Position numbers and translations under genes: made by a program
NCBI GenBank assembly: GCA_032251455.1
Contig: JAVVEG010000021.1
Span: 1-40,236, forward strand
Direction of reading: 5' to 3'
DNA length: 40,236 nucleotides
Source of the DNA: JAVVEG01 sp032251455
Lineage (GTDB): Bacteria; Pseudomonadota; Gammaproteobacteria; Pseudomonadales; Pseudohongiellaceae
Notes under the pieces: generated by a model
The model's database searches: none
Seen by the model: the letters and a program-made list of their open reading frames with translations, nothing else
Told to the model about the DNA's origin: nothing
In this document: piece by piece, positions 40,192 through 40,236 of the stretch
How positions within the stretch are numbered: the first letter of the stretch is position 1
How the letters are laid out: each line of letters starts with the position of its first letter

Positions 40192-40236
40192 TGGTCGGGA
40201 CAGCAGGATTTGAACCTACGACCCCCACACCCCCAG
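40192..40236 (-). tRNA. tRNA-Pro(GGG), 3' part only
   Basis: The window ends inside this gene. Reading the minus strand, the visible part begins in the anticodon loop (CTGGGGG, anticodon GGG). It continues through the anticodon-stem 3' arm (TGTGG), variable loop, T arm with GGTTCAAATCC, acceptor 3' strand, discriminator A and an encoded CCA (40192-40194). The alignment follows E. coli proL (GGG) base for base in position. The 5' half lies beyond the right edge. Confidence 0.93.

Overview
The window is a dense, typical gammaproteobacterial chromosome segment. About 35 protein genes, nearly all with clear family assignments, are packed with short gaps and frequent small overlaps, and a partial tRNA-Pro lies at the right edge. 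No phage, plasmid, insertion-sequence or CRISPR signature is visible. Several gene strings match established Pseudomonas/E. coli synteny: map-glnD-dapD-dapE, adk-tsaB-rsmJ, cysM-rlmD-relA-mazG, rpoE-rseA-mucD-lepA-lepB-DUF4845-rnc-era-recO, nadB divergent from rpoE, and ygfX-sdhE divergent from ygfZ. With a base composition near 50% GC, an RND pump and a copper monooxygenase/cytochrome protein, this suggests a free-living, probably aquatic, Pseudomonadales- or Cellvibrionales-like gammaproteobacterium. The exact taxon cannot be fixed from the sequence alone.

Layout. 1-6041 (+): methionine aminopeptidase, the PII uridylyltransferase GlnD, and two consecutive enzymes of the succinylase lysine/diaminopimelate pathway. 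6011-9496 (-): rsmJ (with an in-frame 12-bp tandem repeat), tsaB, a histone H1-like Lys/Ala/Pro-rich protein with its own terminator, and adk. 9663-16023 (-): mazG, relA, rlmD, cysM and recO. 16069-23649 (-): the era/rnc/DUF4845/lepB/lepA block and the envelope-stress group mucD, rseA and rpoE, with no rseB or rseC at the usual place. 23794-28192: nadB, the ygfX-sdhE pair, ygfZ and an HDOD-domain protein. 28202-32591 (-): a two-gene HAE1-type RND efflux system without a local regulator or outer-membrane channel. 32798-37864 (-): selO, a thiolase, two tandem DUF6644-like membrane proteins and a cNMP-binding/EAL protein. 38169-39935 (-): an exported protein combining a peroxiredoxin-like domain, one c-type haem site and a PHM/DBH-like copper monooxygenase module. 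The window ends inside a tRNA-Pro(GGG) gene that carries its own terminator.

How the parts fit together. Most of the window is housekeeping: protein maturation and translation (map, rsmJ, tsaB, rlmD, era, rnc, lepA, lepB), nitrogen and lysine/cell-wall supply (glnD, dapD, dapE), nucleotide quality control and the stringent response (adk, mazG, relA), and envelope stress (rpoE, rseA, mucD). The less ordinary elements are the copper monooxygenase fusion, the histone-like protein, the repeat-bearing RsmJ, the reduced sigma-E group and the DUF6644 pair. I found no clear multi-gene system that is wholly undescribed. The exported monooxygenase fusion is the strongest candidate for new biochemistry.
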